Notes under the pieces: generated by a model | Seen by the model: the letters and a program-made list of their open reading frames with translations, nothing else | Database searches by the model: none | What the model was told of the DNA's origin: nothing | Assembly (NCBI RefSeq): GCF_000150955.2 | Contig: NC_011669.1 | Span: forward strand, 1,007,667-1,071,666 | Origin: Phaeodactylum tricornutum CCAP 1055/1 | Lineage: Eukaryota > Bacillariophyta > Bacillariophyceae > Surirellales > Neidiaceae | DNA: 64,000 bases | Reading direction: 5' to 3' | Program-made: the position numbers and the translations under genes | Shown: piece after piece, positions 9,692 through 20,213 of the stretch | Position numbering within the stretch: the stretch's first letter is position 1 | How the letters are laid out: each line of letters opens with the position of its first letter

Positions 9692-10829
9692 CATTCTTGT
9701 ATTTGCATGGGCAGTGGACTCTGAATGTTTCTGTATCTACCTCCACATCCCTAGTAGATGTAACAGCATTGTTTTGGAAGTGAGAAACCTGGGCTCTCCA
9801 CAAGGTCTTCTTGTGATGAAAAATCACAACTTTTTGCTTGGCTGCCTCTTCCATGCATGAGGTATGCTTTTTTGGGCAAAATCTGTCATGATATACACCA
9901 AGGCAACATGTCTCTGGGACAAGAGGCGTCTAACACTGTCCATGGAAGTGTGAGTCAAGGTGGGAATCATGTTGAGACTGTTTCCTTTATGTTGGCCTTA
10001 TTGTACAACCCAATGTATACACGGTTGATAAATTATAGCCACACAATGCTACAATTTGATACTACGTTGTAGATAGAATTGCTTAGCCTTAGCATTGTTT
10101 GTTGGACATCTATCTAGGATTCACTAGCTCTAGATCTTGGCCTCGTTGCCATTTCCTTTTTCCTGGCTCTGTCGTAGGACAGACGCAGTGGCCAGACGAC
10201 TGTCCTCGTCGGGTTCATTACCCGTGTGTGGCATGCCGGAGGAAAATACGAAGCGTCTCATAGGAAACCAAATATTTGCGTTATGCACCCAAATGTTTGC
10301 AACATACACAACTCTGGTTCCGTTGCATGAGGCGTATAAGACGACTCGTCTTATCAAACCTGATATGCTAGGAACGAAATATTCCTGATTACCATACGGT
10401 TTCCCTAGATGAAAGTTGTCAACAGATACTGTTGGCACCATCCGAACTCGATGGTTTGGCGATCACATAGGTGATCCAATCATCTCGACAAAAACTATGT
10501 CAATGGTTCGATAGCCAGTACATTGGCTACGGGGTTTCTACGTTCGTACATTCTGTTTCCAACACAAAAGGTTTCATTTTGGAATCTATATTTTAGTCTC
10601 ACAATCTCAATCTAAAAACCTACCGATTAAAACAATCGGAGCCTCTACGAGGCTTTCCCCCCAACTTCTACTCTTTCGTCGTATTCTACAAATACACTCG
10701 TAAGCAGGTAGAACTTATCACGGTATGATCAGGGTTGTCCCATATTGGAAGCCATGGGAGTTGAACTCAAGGATGGAGAATAGGACACAGTCCCACAAAC
10801 TACAAGGAGAGTGACAAGCAGGATTGGTT

Positions 10830-11125
10830 ACTCACCAAGTGGTTCTGTGTGGCATTTATATCTAGGAAAGGTATTACTCTATGTGGGAGTAAGATTATCT
10901 GGCACATGGTAAGAGGTCTTCCATTTGTATGGACAGGCCAATTCTCATGGACTAGTAGTAGAATAATCTTCCTCTCATTGTTTTAGAAATTCATTGATCC
11001 AAATATTACATTAGCATAGGTCCTTGTATCCACTGTCTAACCTGTGGGGAGCATTGTAAACAAGCTGAGTTTTACAGTCCCTAAGTCCGCTTAGGTGTAT
11101 CACAGGTTGTTTGTAATAATGCCCA
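10830..11125 (-). repeat. Inverted repeat arm A inside the MULE region
   Basis: Reverse-complement similarity to 12270-12603. The best-kept stretch is tacacctaagc, then tagggactgtaaaactca, and gctccccac near 11040-11105. Similarity fades outward. The arms bracket the transposase catalytic fragment, giving a ~1.8 kb inverted-repeat-bounded unit. Confidence 0.6.
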
Positions 11126-12269
11126 CTTGCATTTACCAGGTATTGTCAACATTGCATTATTCCTGTCTTTTGTACATACATTGGTTGTACTATGTAACAA
11201 AATCTGTCAATGTACATCCGTATTCAATCCATTTCTTAGATGTCTCACAGCACTCAATATGTTTTTTGATCATCCGCTTAGAGAGTCCAATAAGTTGGTC
11301 AAGAATAGGTTGCTGTCTCAGCTCTTCAAAACACTATTGATTTGCTCATCAGCATTGTTGAGTAACTGTAGCAAGGCTTGTTCTCTTGCAAGAATAAAAA
11401 TGTAGCAAATTGATCTTTTCTTTCTTCAAACCAAATTGCAACTTCTTCATCAAGATGCTGGAGGTTTAGGAGAGATTGTTCATATGCCTTCTTTGTTTGA
11501 CATTTTGCTAAGTTGTACACTGCTGTAGAGACAATGTCTGGTATCTTGCGTTTCACTCCATGACCATGCACATTCCCAATCATGTGCCTGAGACATTGAC
11601 CAAATTTTACACCCATTGAAGCAATAACAGCCTGGAAAGAAGAGCTCTGAATCCCTTTGTCATAATCTGCCAAGAAAGCTTTGACCCCACCAAAATCATT
11701 CTGAAGCTGTCTGCCAAACCAAGTCCAATTGTCCTCATTCTCAATTTACAGACAGCATAGGTGAGAAGACAAGTTGATTGTTTCCATCATGTGTAACTGC
11801 AAGCAAGATTGTATGCTTGAAGACATGAGTTGTGATAGATGTTCCATCACTTGTAATAACACAAATAGGGCCTTCTTTCCATGCATGCTTTGAGAAGGAA
11901 AAGGAGACATAACAGCAGTAAAATTGTGGACATTCACACTGCCAGGTACTTTCAAGTGTATGTAGCAAAAATGTGCCTTGTGGGTCTGATGTAGTCAATC
12001 TTCTGAAGTACGACTTTAGTAAGAAGTATTGTCCAATGTGTATATGCACTCCATCCTGTTGCTTGGTGGTTACAAGATTGTGGGCCTGGGACTTCCTTAT
12101 GTGTATCCCACTAGACCTGTGTGCAATATCTCAAATTTGCTTTGCAGAACCAGTGCGCCTATTAAGGCTGGGGATATATCCTGCAAGAGGAGCAGAGACA
12201 CTCTGTTACGGAGTACTACCAAAGCTCAACCAAAGACGGATCACTGTTATGACAGTGTGTGGTAAACAA

Positions 12270-12603
12270 AGGTGGTAATTATGAGAAACAACCTGCAATA
12301 CACCTAAGCAAGCTTAGGGACTGTAAAACTCACTTGCTGACGATGCTCCCCACGGGTTAGACAGCAGATGCAAGGACCTATGCATAGAATGCAATTTGGA
12401 TCAAAGAATTTCTAAAACAATGAGTGGAAGATTACATGCTACAAACTAGTCAATCTGTTGTTCAGTCCAGTGAACAATCCCACAAAGTGCCAGCTCATCA
12501 CTGATCTTCCACACCTTCCATTATCTCAATAGACAATCTTTCTCCCACATGTATATATACCTCCAGAACTATGAGTCCCATGCACAAAACCTATGGTGAG
12601 TAG
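12270..12603 (+). repeat. Inverted repeat arm B inside the MULE region
   Basis: Partner of 10830-11125 in opposite orientation, including the shared tttctaaaacaatgag segment at about 12410. It lies in the gap between the N-terminal and catalytic transposase blocks. Confidence 0.6.
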
Positions 12604-13560
12604 CTGTTCTTCTTCAGTCCCACGCTATGTCTTGTGATAGCCCCTTTATTGCTTCAATTGTATTTTTGATGTTCCAATTATATCCCAGTCCATCTTGGTT
12701 GTGTAAACCGACAAGTGGAGACTAAGCACATGCGGCTTGGGAAACATAGCAATTGTAGAAACGCTTCAATTATTGTGAGTCCACGTGGCCACGGAACAAG
12801 GCTTTGGTATCACTTCTGTGCATGCCTCTTTAACTCCATGTGCATAGTTTTAATTCACACTTGCGACATCCGTGTGTAGTGAATAATTTCCACAAGACAT
12901 GTTGCAAGGAGGTAAACCACAACAGGGTAACTCAATTATGGTAGATTTGCGCAATAAGGCCAACACAAACTCCATACAAGATACGTAAGCGCTGCTCCAT
13001 TGGATTGGCTCACACTTACACTTTCCTTACCAAGGTGAAGCTGTCTGAGGGACATGCCGCAAGGTGGTGTACTGTAACACTCCCCATTGGCCTGTATTGA
13101 TACGGAAGCTTTGTAGTTTCTCTTCCAATGCAATTCACTGTCAGAGCACATATGGATACCGTGATATGAAGTAACTTTCCACTGTCCAGTCAACAAATGA
13201 TACTCTCCTCTTACAGGCAATGCATAGAGATGGCATTGACAGACCAATTCTACATTTTTCCAGTGTGTTCTGAGTGCATGTATGCAGTTGGCTTTGTAGC
13301 ACTTTGTTGGCTTGTTCTCCAATATTCTGTAGTGCTTTTGGACTACTTGGTTGTGGTTGAACCAGGCAGCTTGAAGGGCATCAAATGATGAGAATATCTG
13401 ACTGACAGCAAGCTTCATGATTACTTCAATGTTTGTGTGTGGATTGTGTTGGTGTTCCAATTTCTGGTCAACAAACAAACACAACATTATTCTGACAGGG
13501 CCTGATTTGATGATTGTGTGTTGCCATCTCAACCTTTTTGGTATGCATTTATTCATGATA

Positions 13561-14009
13561 TGTTTTCAAAGCAAATTTTCCTTTTAAGTGATACATTTTA
13601 TTCAATGAAAAAGGCACGTGCAGTGGTTAAGCACCCATTTAGTGGATTTGGCATGGTCCCAGCACCCATTTAGCGAATTTCTCTAATAAATTCTGCTCGA
13701 GATGAGAGCTTGCTCCTTTCAAACCTCTTTATGCGACATGTCGCTTTCTGCCGGACGTGTCACACTTGAATGCCAATCTTGACAGCATTACACGCTTCAT
13801 AGCTAGATAAGGTTCGCGTTGTCGACCACCCTCCTGTCCACGCAGTTTTCATTCCAATCCGCGAACCTCAATGAACCCGTGAACCTCATCGAACGTTCTA
13901 TTGCATCGGATGTGATATTTGGAACATCATTGAACCACAGCTTCCCCGGACTGCTGCTAGAGGATGAATTCAAAGATGAACTCTAGTTGTCTCACAAACC
14001 ACCGAGAGT
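13561..14009. other. Intergenic, no gene seen
   Basis: Holds two nearby copies of agcacccatttag (about 13630 and 13660) at the outer edge of the transposon island. The remainder is presumably the promoter and leader of the NmrA-type gene. Confidence 0.5.
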
Positions 14010-14933
14010 ATGCCCCAACGCGTAACTGCCATGACAAGCAACTCTCTATTCCTTGTTGGTGGCACAGGTAGTCTTGGCCAAGCGATAGCAAAAGGACTCC
14101 GCTCGGCCGAAGGTTTTTCTGCTTATGTAGCCCTGGTTCGTCCAACTTCCATCGATGGTATTGAAGCACTTTTACTGCGAGGAACGGGTTGGACGGTTGT
14201 GTCTGTTGATTTTAGTGATCACGCTTTTCTAGAGGTGTCCTTAAAAGGGGCCAGGACCGTTGTGTCTACAATCAGCGGTAACGACCTGGTCGCTGTGGAG
14301 TCTGCTGTCATCAAGGCAGCCAAGAAAAATGGTGCAACCTTGTTTGTCCCTTCGCAGTTTGGATTGGATTTTCGTCGCTGGGGAAATTCGTTTCCTCTTT
14401 TGGCTGTAAAGAATGCAGTTCTTGAGGTTGCCAAAGAAATCAATCTCCCCACCCTGATTGTTTTCACTGGCATGTTCTCGGACTTCATTTTTTCTTTCTT
14501 GGTTGACCTCGAGGAGAGCAAGGCGCGTGTGATTGGTGATGGAAGCGGAAAAGTGTCCTTCACACTCCGATCGGATATTGGGTACGTTCTTGCAAAGGCC
14601 TTGGCTGACCCAACATATAAGAAAGGCGGGACACTTTCAATGCAGGGCGACACTATGTCATGGAGAGATGCCCTAGCCTTACTCGAAAAGGCTACTGGGA
14701 GAGATTTGGCACTGGAATATATAAATCCTGAATCCGCCCTCCTTTTAGAAAAAGATCTTTTGCAAAAGGGTTTGGACGGAGAGCTGGGATTGTACTATGC
14801 TGCGTTTGGACACCATCTTCTCGGGGAGCCACAGCGTGGTACCAATGGAGGTGATACAAGCGCTGAGGCCCAGACTTACGGCTTGACCCTCGAATCACTG
14901 GAAACGACCTTGAACCGTATCTACAGCACGTAA
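14010..14933 (+). CDS. NmrA / isoflavone-reductase-like NAD(P)-binding protein
   Basis: A 307-residue single-exon protein. The N-terminus has the Rossmann dinucleotide motif V-G-G-T-G-S-L-G (about residues 16-23), followed by a V-P-S-Q-F-G segment (about 112) and a conserved K in the next helix. This is the layout of the atypical short-chain dehydrogenases of the NmrA / isoflavone reductase group, which reduce small metabolites or sense NADP. No targeting signal is evident, so a cytosolic location is likely. It converges on the beta-hydroxyacid dehydrogenase, with only ~96 bp between stops. It starts ~450 bp from the transposon island. The substrate cannot be inferred. Confidence 0.75.
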   Translation: MPQRVTAMTSNSLFLVGGTGSLGQAIAKGLRSAEGFSAYVALVRPTSIDGIEALLLRGTGWTVVSVDFSDHAFLEVSLKGARTVVSTISGNDLVAVESAVIKAAKKNGATLFVPSQFGLDFRRWGNSFPLLAVKNAVLEVAKEINLPTLIVFTGMFSDFIFSFLVDLEESKARVIGDGSGKVSFTLRSDIGYVLAKALADPTYKKGGTLSMQGDTMSWRDALALLEKATGRDLALEYINPESALLLEKDLLQKGLDGELGLYYAAFGHHLLGEPQRGTNGGDTSAEAQTYGLTLESLETTLNRIYST

Positions 14934-15029
14934 TTTTCTTGATTGCAACTACTTGAAATTCATCAGAACCAAGATAAATAAGTATGCTCGCCAGTATGGG
15001 CCATGCTCAATTCATTTATTTATACTTCA

Positions 15030-16379
15030 TTACTCCTTTTTCATTCGCTTGTTAGAAAATTCGTTGTTTGAGACTTTGTGAATACGCTCAAACACGGCGC
15101 TAAAATCTTCATCGGCAACGCGGAGATCAATATCCTCTCGCGCCGAGCGGTAGAGACTTTCGGCAGTGTCCATGACAGAGTACTCTACTCCGGCACGTTT
15201 GGCCATTTCCGACGCTAGGGCCATGTCCTTGTGCGCGTGCTTTAACGGAAAGTTCGGGCCGTGATCTCGCGTTACCATTTTAGGTCCCTTCAAGTTGAAC
15301 ATGGGATTCTGGATAGCCCCTTGGCCAATCACTTCAATCATCTTGACGGGATCTAAGCCAACTGCTTCAGACAAGGCGAGGCCTTCACCAAAGGCAGCCA
15401 GCATCGTCCCCATCAAGCTATTAACCACCAGCTTGGCGCGAGTTCCTGCTCCTACCTCGGCACCAAAAAAGTGGCTGGCTTTACCCATGGCTTTAAAACC
15501 GTTGTCCACAATTTCCGAAAACAGCTCTTCCGAACCGGCACACAGAAATATGAGCGCTCCAGTTGCAGCGGGACCTTTGGAACCAGACACTGGGGCTTCC
15601 AAGAAACGTCTGAGAGATGGAGTAACGAGTTCGTCAGTGAAGAGATCGGTGAGCGTGCAAGAAGCCCGACTTCTCTCCACCACTTACCCTGCCTTTGCCA
15701 TGACAGCTTCACTCATGCGCTGCATATCGAGCTCCGCCAGAGTGGCGCAGTCCACGATAGACTTTCCCTCCGTCACACCGGCGAGCACTCCGTCATCCCC
15801 TTCGAAGACCGCTTTGCTGGCTTCCGGCGTGGAAAGCATGCAATACGTGATACCACATTCCTGCACCACTTCACGGGCCGTATCCTTTACGATCACCTTC
15901 ATGCTAGGAAACTTTTCGACCAAGGCCTGGCACTTGGAACCAGTGCGGTTCCAGATTACCAACGGCTTGTCATCCGATCCAGCTACACCTTCCGACAAGA
16001 GACGGGCTGCCATGCCCTCTCCCATAATGCCGAGACCAACGAATCCAATCGCTGACATTTTAAGATTTGATGTTGATGTTGCGTATGAGCTGAAAAGTTG
16101 TTGTCCCGGTCTGTTACGAATAAAAAAAAGGGGACACGGTGAGAAGAAGATACGGAAACCTCTAATACACTCTTTATAGTTGCGGTAGACTCTCGTCGTT
16201 GAGCGGTCTACCGACACTCCGTCGTCTTTCATTCCGGTTGTCACCACCGGAAGAGGTCCTATCCGCACGCACCTCACCCCCCGTGTCGGAAGAGGGACGG
16301 TGAATGCAAGCGACAATGTTGGCATCCGGCACAGAACCGCGACCAGCACCGCCAGCCTGGACCCATCATACGATCGCAT
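15030..16379 (-). CDS. 3-hydroxyisobutyrate dehydrogenase / GLYR-type beta-hydroxyacid dehydrogenase
   Basis: Two exons, 16379-15688 and 15609-15030, with a 78 bp GTAAGT-CAG intron; splicing rebuilds A-K-A-G-R-F-L-E-A-P-V. The enzyme core starts with G-F-V-G-L-G-I-M-G (NAD(P)-binding), continues with the substrate motif A-P-V-S-G-S-K-G, and has the catalytic Lys in R-A-K-L-V-V-N. Family members oxidise 3-hydroxyisobutyrate or reduce glyoxylate and succinic semialdehyde. About 107 residues precede the core. The stretch after the ATG at 16379 is hydrophobic and runs into S-L-A-F-T-V-P, which resembles a diatom plastid signal. A second ATG at 16058 right before the core could give a cytosolic form; dual targeting is inference. 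The frame upstream to 16424 lacks an ATG. Confidence 0.85.
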
Positions 16380-17062
16380 GTTCCCCAAACGGAATACGAG
16401 CAATTGCACGTGGCTTATGATCAATCTTCACTCAGTCACTTAGGGCTTTTTATACTCACCAACAACAACCAAAATTTTACTTTGGTTTGTTCGACTTTTG
16501 GAGGGTTTATGAGGAGGCGTCAGGGTCTGTTTTCGACGAGTTATACGGCGCAGAAAGAAAACGGCGTTCGGAGTTCCATAGAATATCCCCGGTCGACTTG
16601 GAGGGATTGAATGGTCACGCGCTGTGCAAACTCAGGGCGCAGTTTCGTTGTGATCTCCTATTTCCACATAACCTTATGAAACTTTGTCATCTGAAATTTT
16701 GTTTGGCGTCGAGCTTACAGATACATAAGATTTTCAGTTGGTTGCCCCCCCTCGTGAAATGAAAACTTCCCAACTTTGTTAACTTATTAAGTTGCCGAGC
16801 TCTATTTACAAATACTCGGAGAGGCATCGGCTTAACAGGAAAGTTAGATCTTTTCTACATTCGTGTAGGGTTGTGAGGCCAAGGCTATGTATTCAAACGA
16901 TCGGCCTCGTCTATTGGGCGGAGTGGACTCCATCCAAAAGACCTCGCTGCCGAAACAGCCAGTTCAACCACCTGCTTGGACCAGAACGTAAAACAAAGGC
17001 AGAAAAGGTGTTTTGCGTTAATCGGTTCCACAATGAGCGACCGATCAGATTCACGACATGGA
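16380..17062. other. Intergenic, no gene seen
   Basis: Between two minus-strand genes. It holds the upstream region of the beta-hydroxyacid dehydrogenase and the 3' flank of the MsrA gene. The open frames here lack ATG starts and recognisable domains. Confidence 0.5.
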
Positions 17063-17866
17063 TTATAGACGTACCTCCCAGAGCAACCAGACAGCAACCA
17101 ATCCCAGTATTGGTTTGATTATAAGACTGTCTAGTATCGGTTCCCGCTCTTTGATGTTGGACACACCAATCAGGGTGGCGGCCAGGTAGATGGATATCTT
17201 GACGGCGGTCTTGGACCAAAATCGCTGGTGTATGCTTTCCGCCGGCGTAAAGGTGTTGGTAGTAGGCACTACCCGATCCACCACAATCGTGCGTACTGGA
17301 GCCAATGACTGTTCGCGGTAGGCTTCGGTAGCCCGTGCGGCGTCAGCCTGAGCAGTCGCTTGTTGGGTTGGCGACAGGGGCCAGAGCACGCTCTGGTACT
17401 GCATCTTTGCGGAAATCTGCGAAGCGTCGTGATTTTGCCAAAAAACCCGCAGCAGTTGGCAGTACGCCACAACATTGGGGTCGTACTTGACCAGGACGGC
17501 TTCGGTATGACCGTCGCCGTTACAGACGGTCAAGTAGGACGGTTGGTCGACCGATGTGGACTGTGTCGCGTTGGCGTACCCAGCCGTAGCCTGTAAGACT
17601 CCGGGTGTAGCCAGAAATGCTTCTTGGGGTTTCCAGAAACATCCCATTCCAAAAAGCGCATACTCCGCACATTCTTGAGACGAAACGCTTGATGTTTTTG
17701 CTACCGGATCGTCCTTCGTGGTTAATTGAGCGCGTAGCAGAGGGGTTGGTTTGGCTGTCGAGGGCCGACTGATTGTGTGCACCAAAAGGCGCAATGGCGC
17801 CGATGGGAAGAATCCCGCACTAGTAGAACCTGTCAAGAAGGCCAGTGCACCGAACAATTTTATCAT
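17063..17866 (-). CDS. Peptide methionine sulfoxide reductase MsrA with membrane anchor
   Basis: About 267 residues. The MsrA core is clear: G-C-F-W with the catalytic Cys (about residue 75), then the G-D-G-H-T-E-A segment and Y-D-P, and Q-N-H-D-x-S-Q in the active-site region. MsrA repairs oxidised Met-S-sulfoxide. The start chosen (17866) begins M-I-K-L-F-G-A-L-A-F, a signal peptide ending near T-S-A-G-F-F; this suggests plastid or secretory targeting. The longer frame to 17953 adds a non-signal leader. After the reductase core there are two hydrophobic stretches (about residues 223-265), unusual for this mostly soluble family. G-C-F-W is followed by K-P-Q-E instead of the more common G-x-E, a variant I believe also occurs in other MsrAs. 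Confidence 0.85.
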   Translation of the reverse strand: MIKLFGALAFLTGSTSAGFFPSAPLRLLVHTISRPSTAKPTPLLRAQLTTKDDPVAKTSSVSSQECAEYALFGMGCFWKPQEAFLATPGVLQATAGYANATQSTSVDQPSYLTVCNGDGHTEAVLVKYDPNVVAYCQLLRVFWQNHDASQISAKMQYQSVLWPLSPTQQATAQADAARATEAYREQSLAPVRTIVVDRVVPTTNTFTPAESIHQRFWSKTAVKISIYLAATLIGVSNIKEREPILDSLIIKPILGLVAVWLLWEVRL

Positions 17867-18305
17867 TATCGTCGAATATTGGACGACGAATGTGCGGGCT
17901 TCCGGCCCAATACACGCGTTTGCTGTGGCATGCTGTGGTTGTCCTTTGGACAATGCAGTTCACTGTCAATTTTTGGGTGAGGTTTGCTGAGTTTTAAGGG
18001 TAGGGCGACTACTGCTGGGAAGTACTTCCACTGTATAATGATAGATAGCGTGCTCCAGTCATACAGTCAGTCACTGTCACTGTCAGTAATTACAGAAACC
18101 ACCGAAAACAATTTTAACCGTACACATTCTATCTACAAAAGCAAACGTAAGGAACCCAATTGCAAGGAAATTTAACAACTACAGAAGTGCCCCTTGCCAT
18201 ACCTCTCTGAGTACCCCTTGAGTCCATATATGGAATGAAACTCTGGTCAATTGCGCTTCTACACAGTACACGCCTGTATGCCCCGATTGTTTTCAATAAT
18301 TTGAT
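17867..18305. other. Intergenic, no gene seen
   Basis: Upstream of the MsrA start and downstream of the SGNH gene. No open frame or RNA gene is supported. Confidence 0.5.
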
Positions 18306-20213
18306 TTACCCACAAACCGTTAGCCCCATTAGTTTGAAGGTACCACCGCTGGTTAACTTCATGCTCATTCTAAAAGTGGAATGTGCAGGAACTCTTGATG
18401 GCATCTCAACACCTACCACATAGGTCTCACTTGTGCTCCTTTTGTGGACCCCAGAAACATCCACTGAGGTCAACTCTGACCATGTTGTAGCCCCATCAGC
18501 CTTGCTCAGAAATCGTATTTTTGCATTTGAATTACTCCATTTCTCTCCGTAGCTCTTCATAGGAAAAAGAGTCACCTTGCCAACTGGCTGGGTCAAATTG
18601 CGGAACTCCAACAAAAGCTCCGATCCTTGCTCAGCCGGGACCCAGCCAAACTTGTGGCGATTTGAAACTTTGCCAATACTCCATTTTCCTTGACGCTTTA
18701 AAAACGGAGCAAACACATTTTGAATACTAGAGCTGGTTTCATTACTTGCCAAACCATTGATCCAGGAAAAGACGCATTGCGAGGCATTTCCTTGGGAACA
18801 TGGCCCAAGAGAACTCTCGCGATCTTCTGCATCTGCCTGCCATGCTTTGGTGACCTCCTCCAGACGTAAATTGTTGGTGAGCATGGGTGGAAGACCTGTC
18901 GGCGAGGGCTGATAGTAAGCATTTTCTTCTATCGTAGTGTGGCCGCTAGTCTTGCGTGACTCGTCTTGTCTAACTAATGCTTGTTTGCCCCATGCCTCAA
19001 TGGAACAGTGCCTGGTAGCTAAGTTGAGCATGTGGTAAGCCATGATCCAGGACGTTGCCAAGTGCATACCTTGCCCAGGATGTAGCTCTCCAACAAAGTT
19101 TCCATCCTCAGAATACCATTGCGGTGAAAACAGTGTGCCGTGAGTGTCCCCATACACCCAATCCCGTACAACGTTGGCAAACGATACAAACGAAAAGCCG
19201 TAGTAGCTTGCCAAAACTTGAATCTCTTGAGATAAAATTGTGATCTCCTTGATCTTGTTGACGGTATTACCAAGGTAGTCGTCTAGCCAGATGAGAAGCG
19301 GTCGCTTTGAGCATGATTTCTCGCTCATCACCGAACGAACAAAGGACTGAGCCATTTCAGAGACAGCGTCGCGACCACCTTTGCGTGTGGTCAAACCTGC
19401 GTCGTTTGTGGAATGCCCATTGATGACAATATCTGGATAGAAATCATCATCCGGAGAAGTCCCGTATTCCCAGATAGCTTGACCTATTTTTGTATTGACT
19501 CCCCCCAGAGCCCGATTGTGGACCTTTATGAGTAGTCCTCCAGCAAGTCCATTGACAAGAGACTCCAGCCGAGTTGCCCAGGCACAGTGCCTTCCGTGAC
19601 CTCCCTTGATTGCAAAGCAGTTGTTTCCCTGAGTCACGGACCCCCCAACAACAAGAACCTGAATGATGCGAGGCTCGTCTGCGGTATACGAAGCCTGATC
19701 AAATGTTTTGATTTGTTGCAAGTATTGGTATCGGTCCCATCCTTGTTCCAGAATACGTTTCACGGTAGCCCAATCTCGTGTTGTGGCTTGAAGGGAGTCC
19801 GGCAGTCGAGGTGATATCATGTCAAGCATTTCCAGCATCATGTTGCGTTGGCTAAAGTCTAGATCTACAGAAAGTCGACTTTCCTGTAGGATCCGGTCGG
19901 CATACTGTGTCCACAAGCTGATTGCGGATTGGGATCCAACGTATTCGCAGAGTGTGTTGTACGTCATAGCCGCAGCGGAAGTTTTTAGCTTCTTTTGTGT
20001 GTGCATTTTGTCCCGTTTTCTAGACGCTGGCGGCACTTGGATGTTACCCGTACATTTCCCCCGGACGCAAGAAGCCGACGAGATAGTTTCGCCCCGCAAA
20101 GAAGTCGACTTTGATGATCCCCTGATATCGCTAGTAAGCGATTTTTGCAAGAGCGAAATACAGACCAACGTGCAGAACGCCAGGACGGTCTTCCATCCTC
20201 TAGAGCAAAACAT
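18306..20213 (-). CDS. SGNH/GDSL-fold secretory-pathway protein, type II membrane
   Basis: A 635-residue single-exon protein. A single hydrophobic segment at residues 8-25 follows a short basic N-terminus, giving a type II anchor or signal. The SGNH-hydrolase blocks are visible: G-G-S-V-T-Q-G with the nucleophile Ser (about 190), a Gly in the A-L-G-G-V-N-T segment, Asn in I-N-G-H-S-T-N-D (about 266), and a candidate catalytic Asp/His pair near E-L-H-P-G-Q-G-M-H (about 379). Enzymes of this fold are esterases or carbohydrate acetyl-esterases/transferases. A C-terminal ~200-residue domain looks beta-rich and has paired Cys. Location is probably Golgi, ER or cell surface. The substrate is unknown. 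Confidence 0.65.
   Translation of the reverse strand: MFCSRGWKTVLAFCTLVCISLLQKSLTSDIRGSSKSTSLRGETISSASCVRGKCTGNIQVPPASRKRDKMHTQKKLKTSAAAMTYNTLCEYVGSQSAISLWTQYADRILQESRLSVDLDFSQRNMMLEMLDMISPRLPDSLQATTRDWATVKRILEQGWDRYQYLQQIKTFDQASYTADEPRIIQVLVVGGSVTQGNNCFAIKGGHGRHCAWATRLESLVNGLAGGLLIKVHNRALGGVNTKIGQAIWEYGTSPDDDFYPDIVINGHSTNDAGLTTRKGGRDAVSEMAQSFVRSVMSEKSCSKRPLLIWLDDYLGNTVNKIKEITILSQEIQVLASYYGFSFVSFANVVRDWVYGDTHGTLFSPQWYSEDGNFVGELHPGQGMHLATSWIMAYHMLNLATRHCSIEAWGKQALVRQDESRKTSGHTTIEENAYYQPSPTGLPPMLTNNLRLEEVTKAWQADAEDRESSLGPCSQGNASQCVFSWINGLASNETSSSIQNVFAPFLKRQGKWSIGKVSNRHKFGWVPAEQGSELLLEFRNLTQPVGKVTLFPMKSYGEKWSNSNAKIRFLSKADGATTWSELTSVDVSGVHKRSTSETYVVGVEMPSRVPAHSTFRMSMKLTSGGTFKLMGLTVCG

Larger units (their letters stand above)
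9431..13556 (-). mobile_element. Broken Mutator-like (MULE) transposase region
   Basis: Three minus-strand blocks lie in the right order for one MULE transposase. First, 13556-12936 is a Cys/His-rich N-terminal DNA-binding region of FAR1/MuDR style. Second, 12049-11130 is the catalytic region, with D-G-T then H-D-G-N-N-Q, the F-L-A-D-Y-D-K-G-I segment and C-L-R-H. Third, 9854-9431 has a C-terminal SWIM zinc finger C-P-C-x(8)-C-x-C-F-H. A one-base insertion near 11745 separates the first catalytic Asp block from the next. Several stops and two gaps of ~0.9 and ~1.2 kb occur. It is therefore inactive. Confidence 0.7.

Noticed and set aside
10430-10720. Stretch with a tgttgg start and a cggtatgatcagg end, reminiscent of a solo LTR of a Copia-type element
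   Set aside because: No flanking duplication, no second copy in the window and no polyprotein remains; it is too weak to annotate as a fossil element.
15295-16179. 294-codon plus-strand frame opposite the beta-hydroxyacid dehydrogenase
   Set aside because: Antisense shadow that runs through the intron of the real gene.
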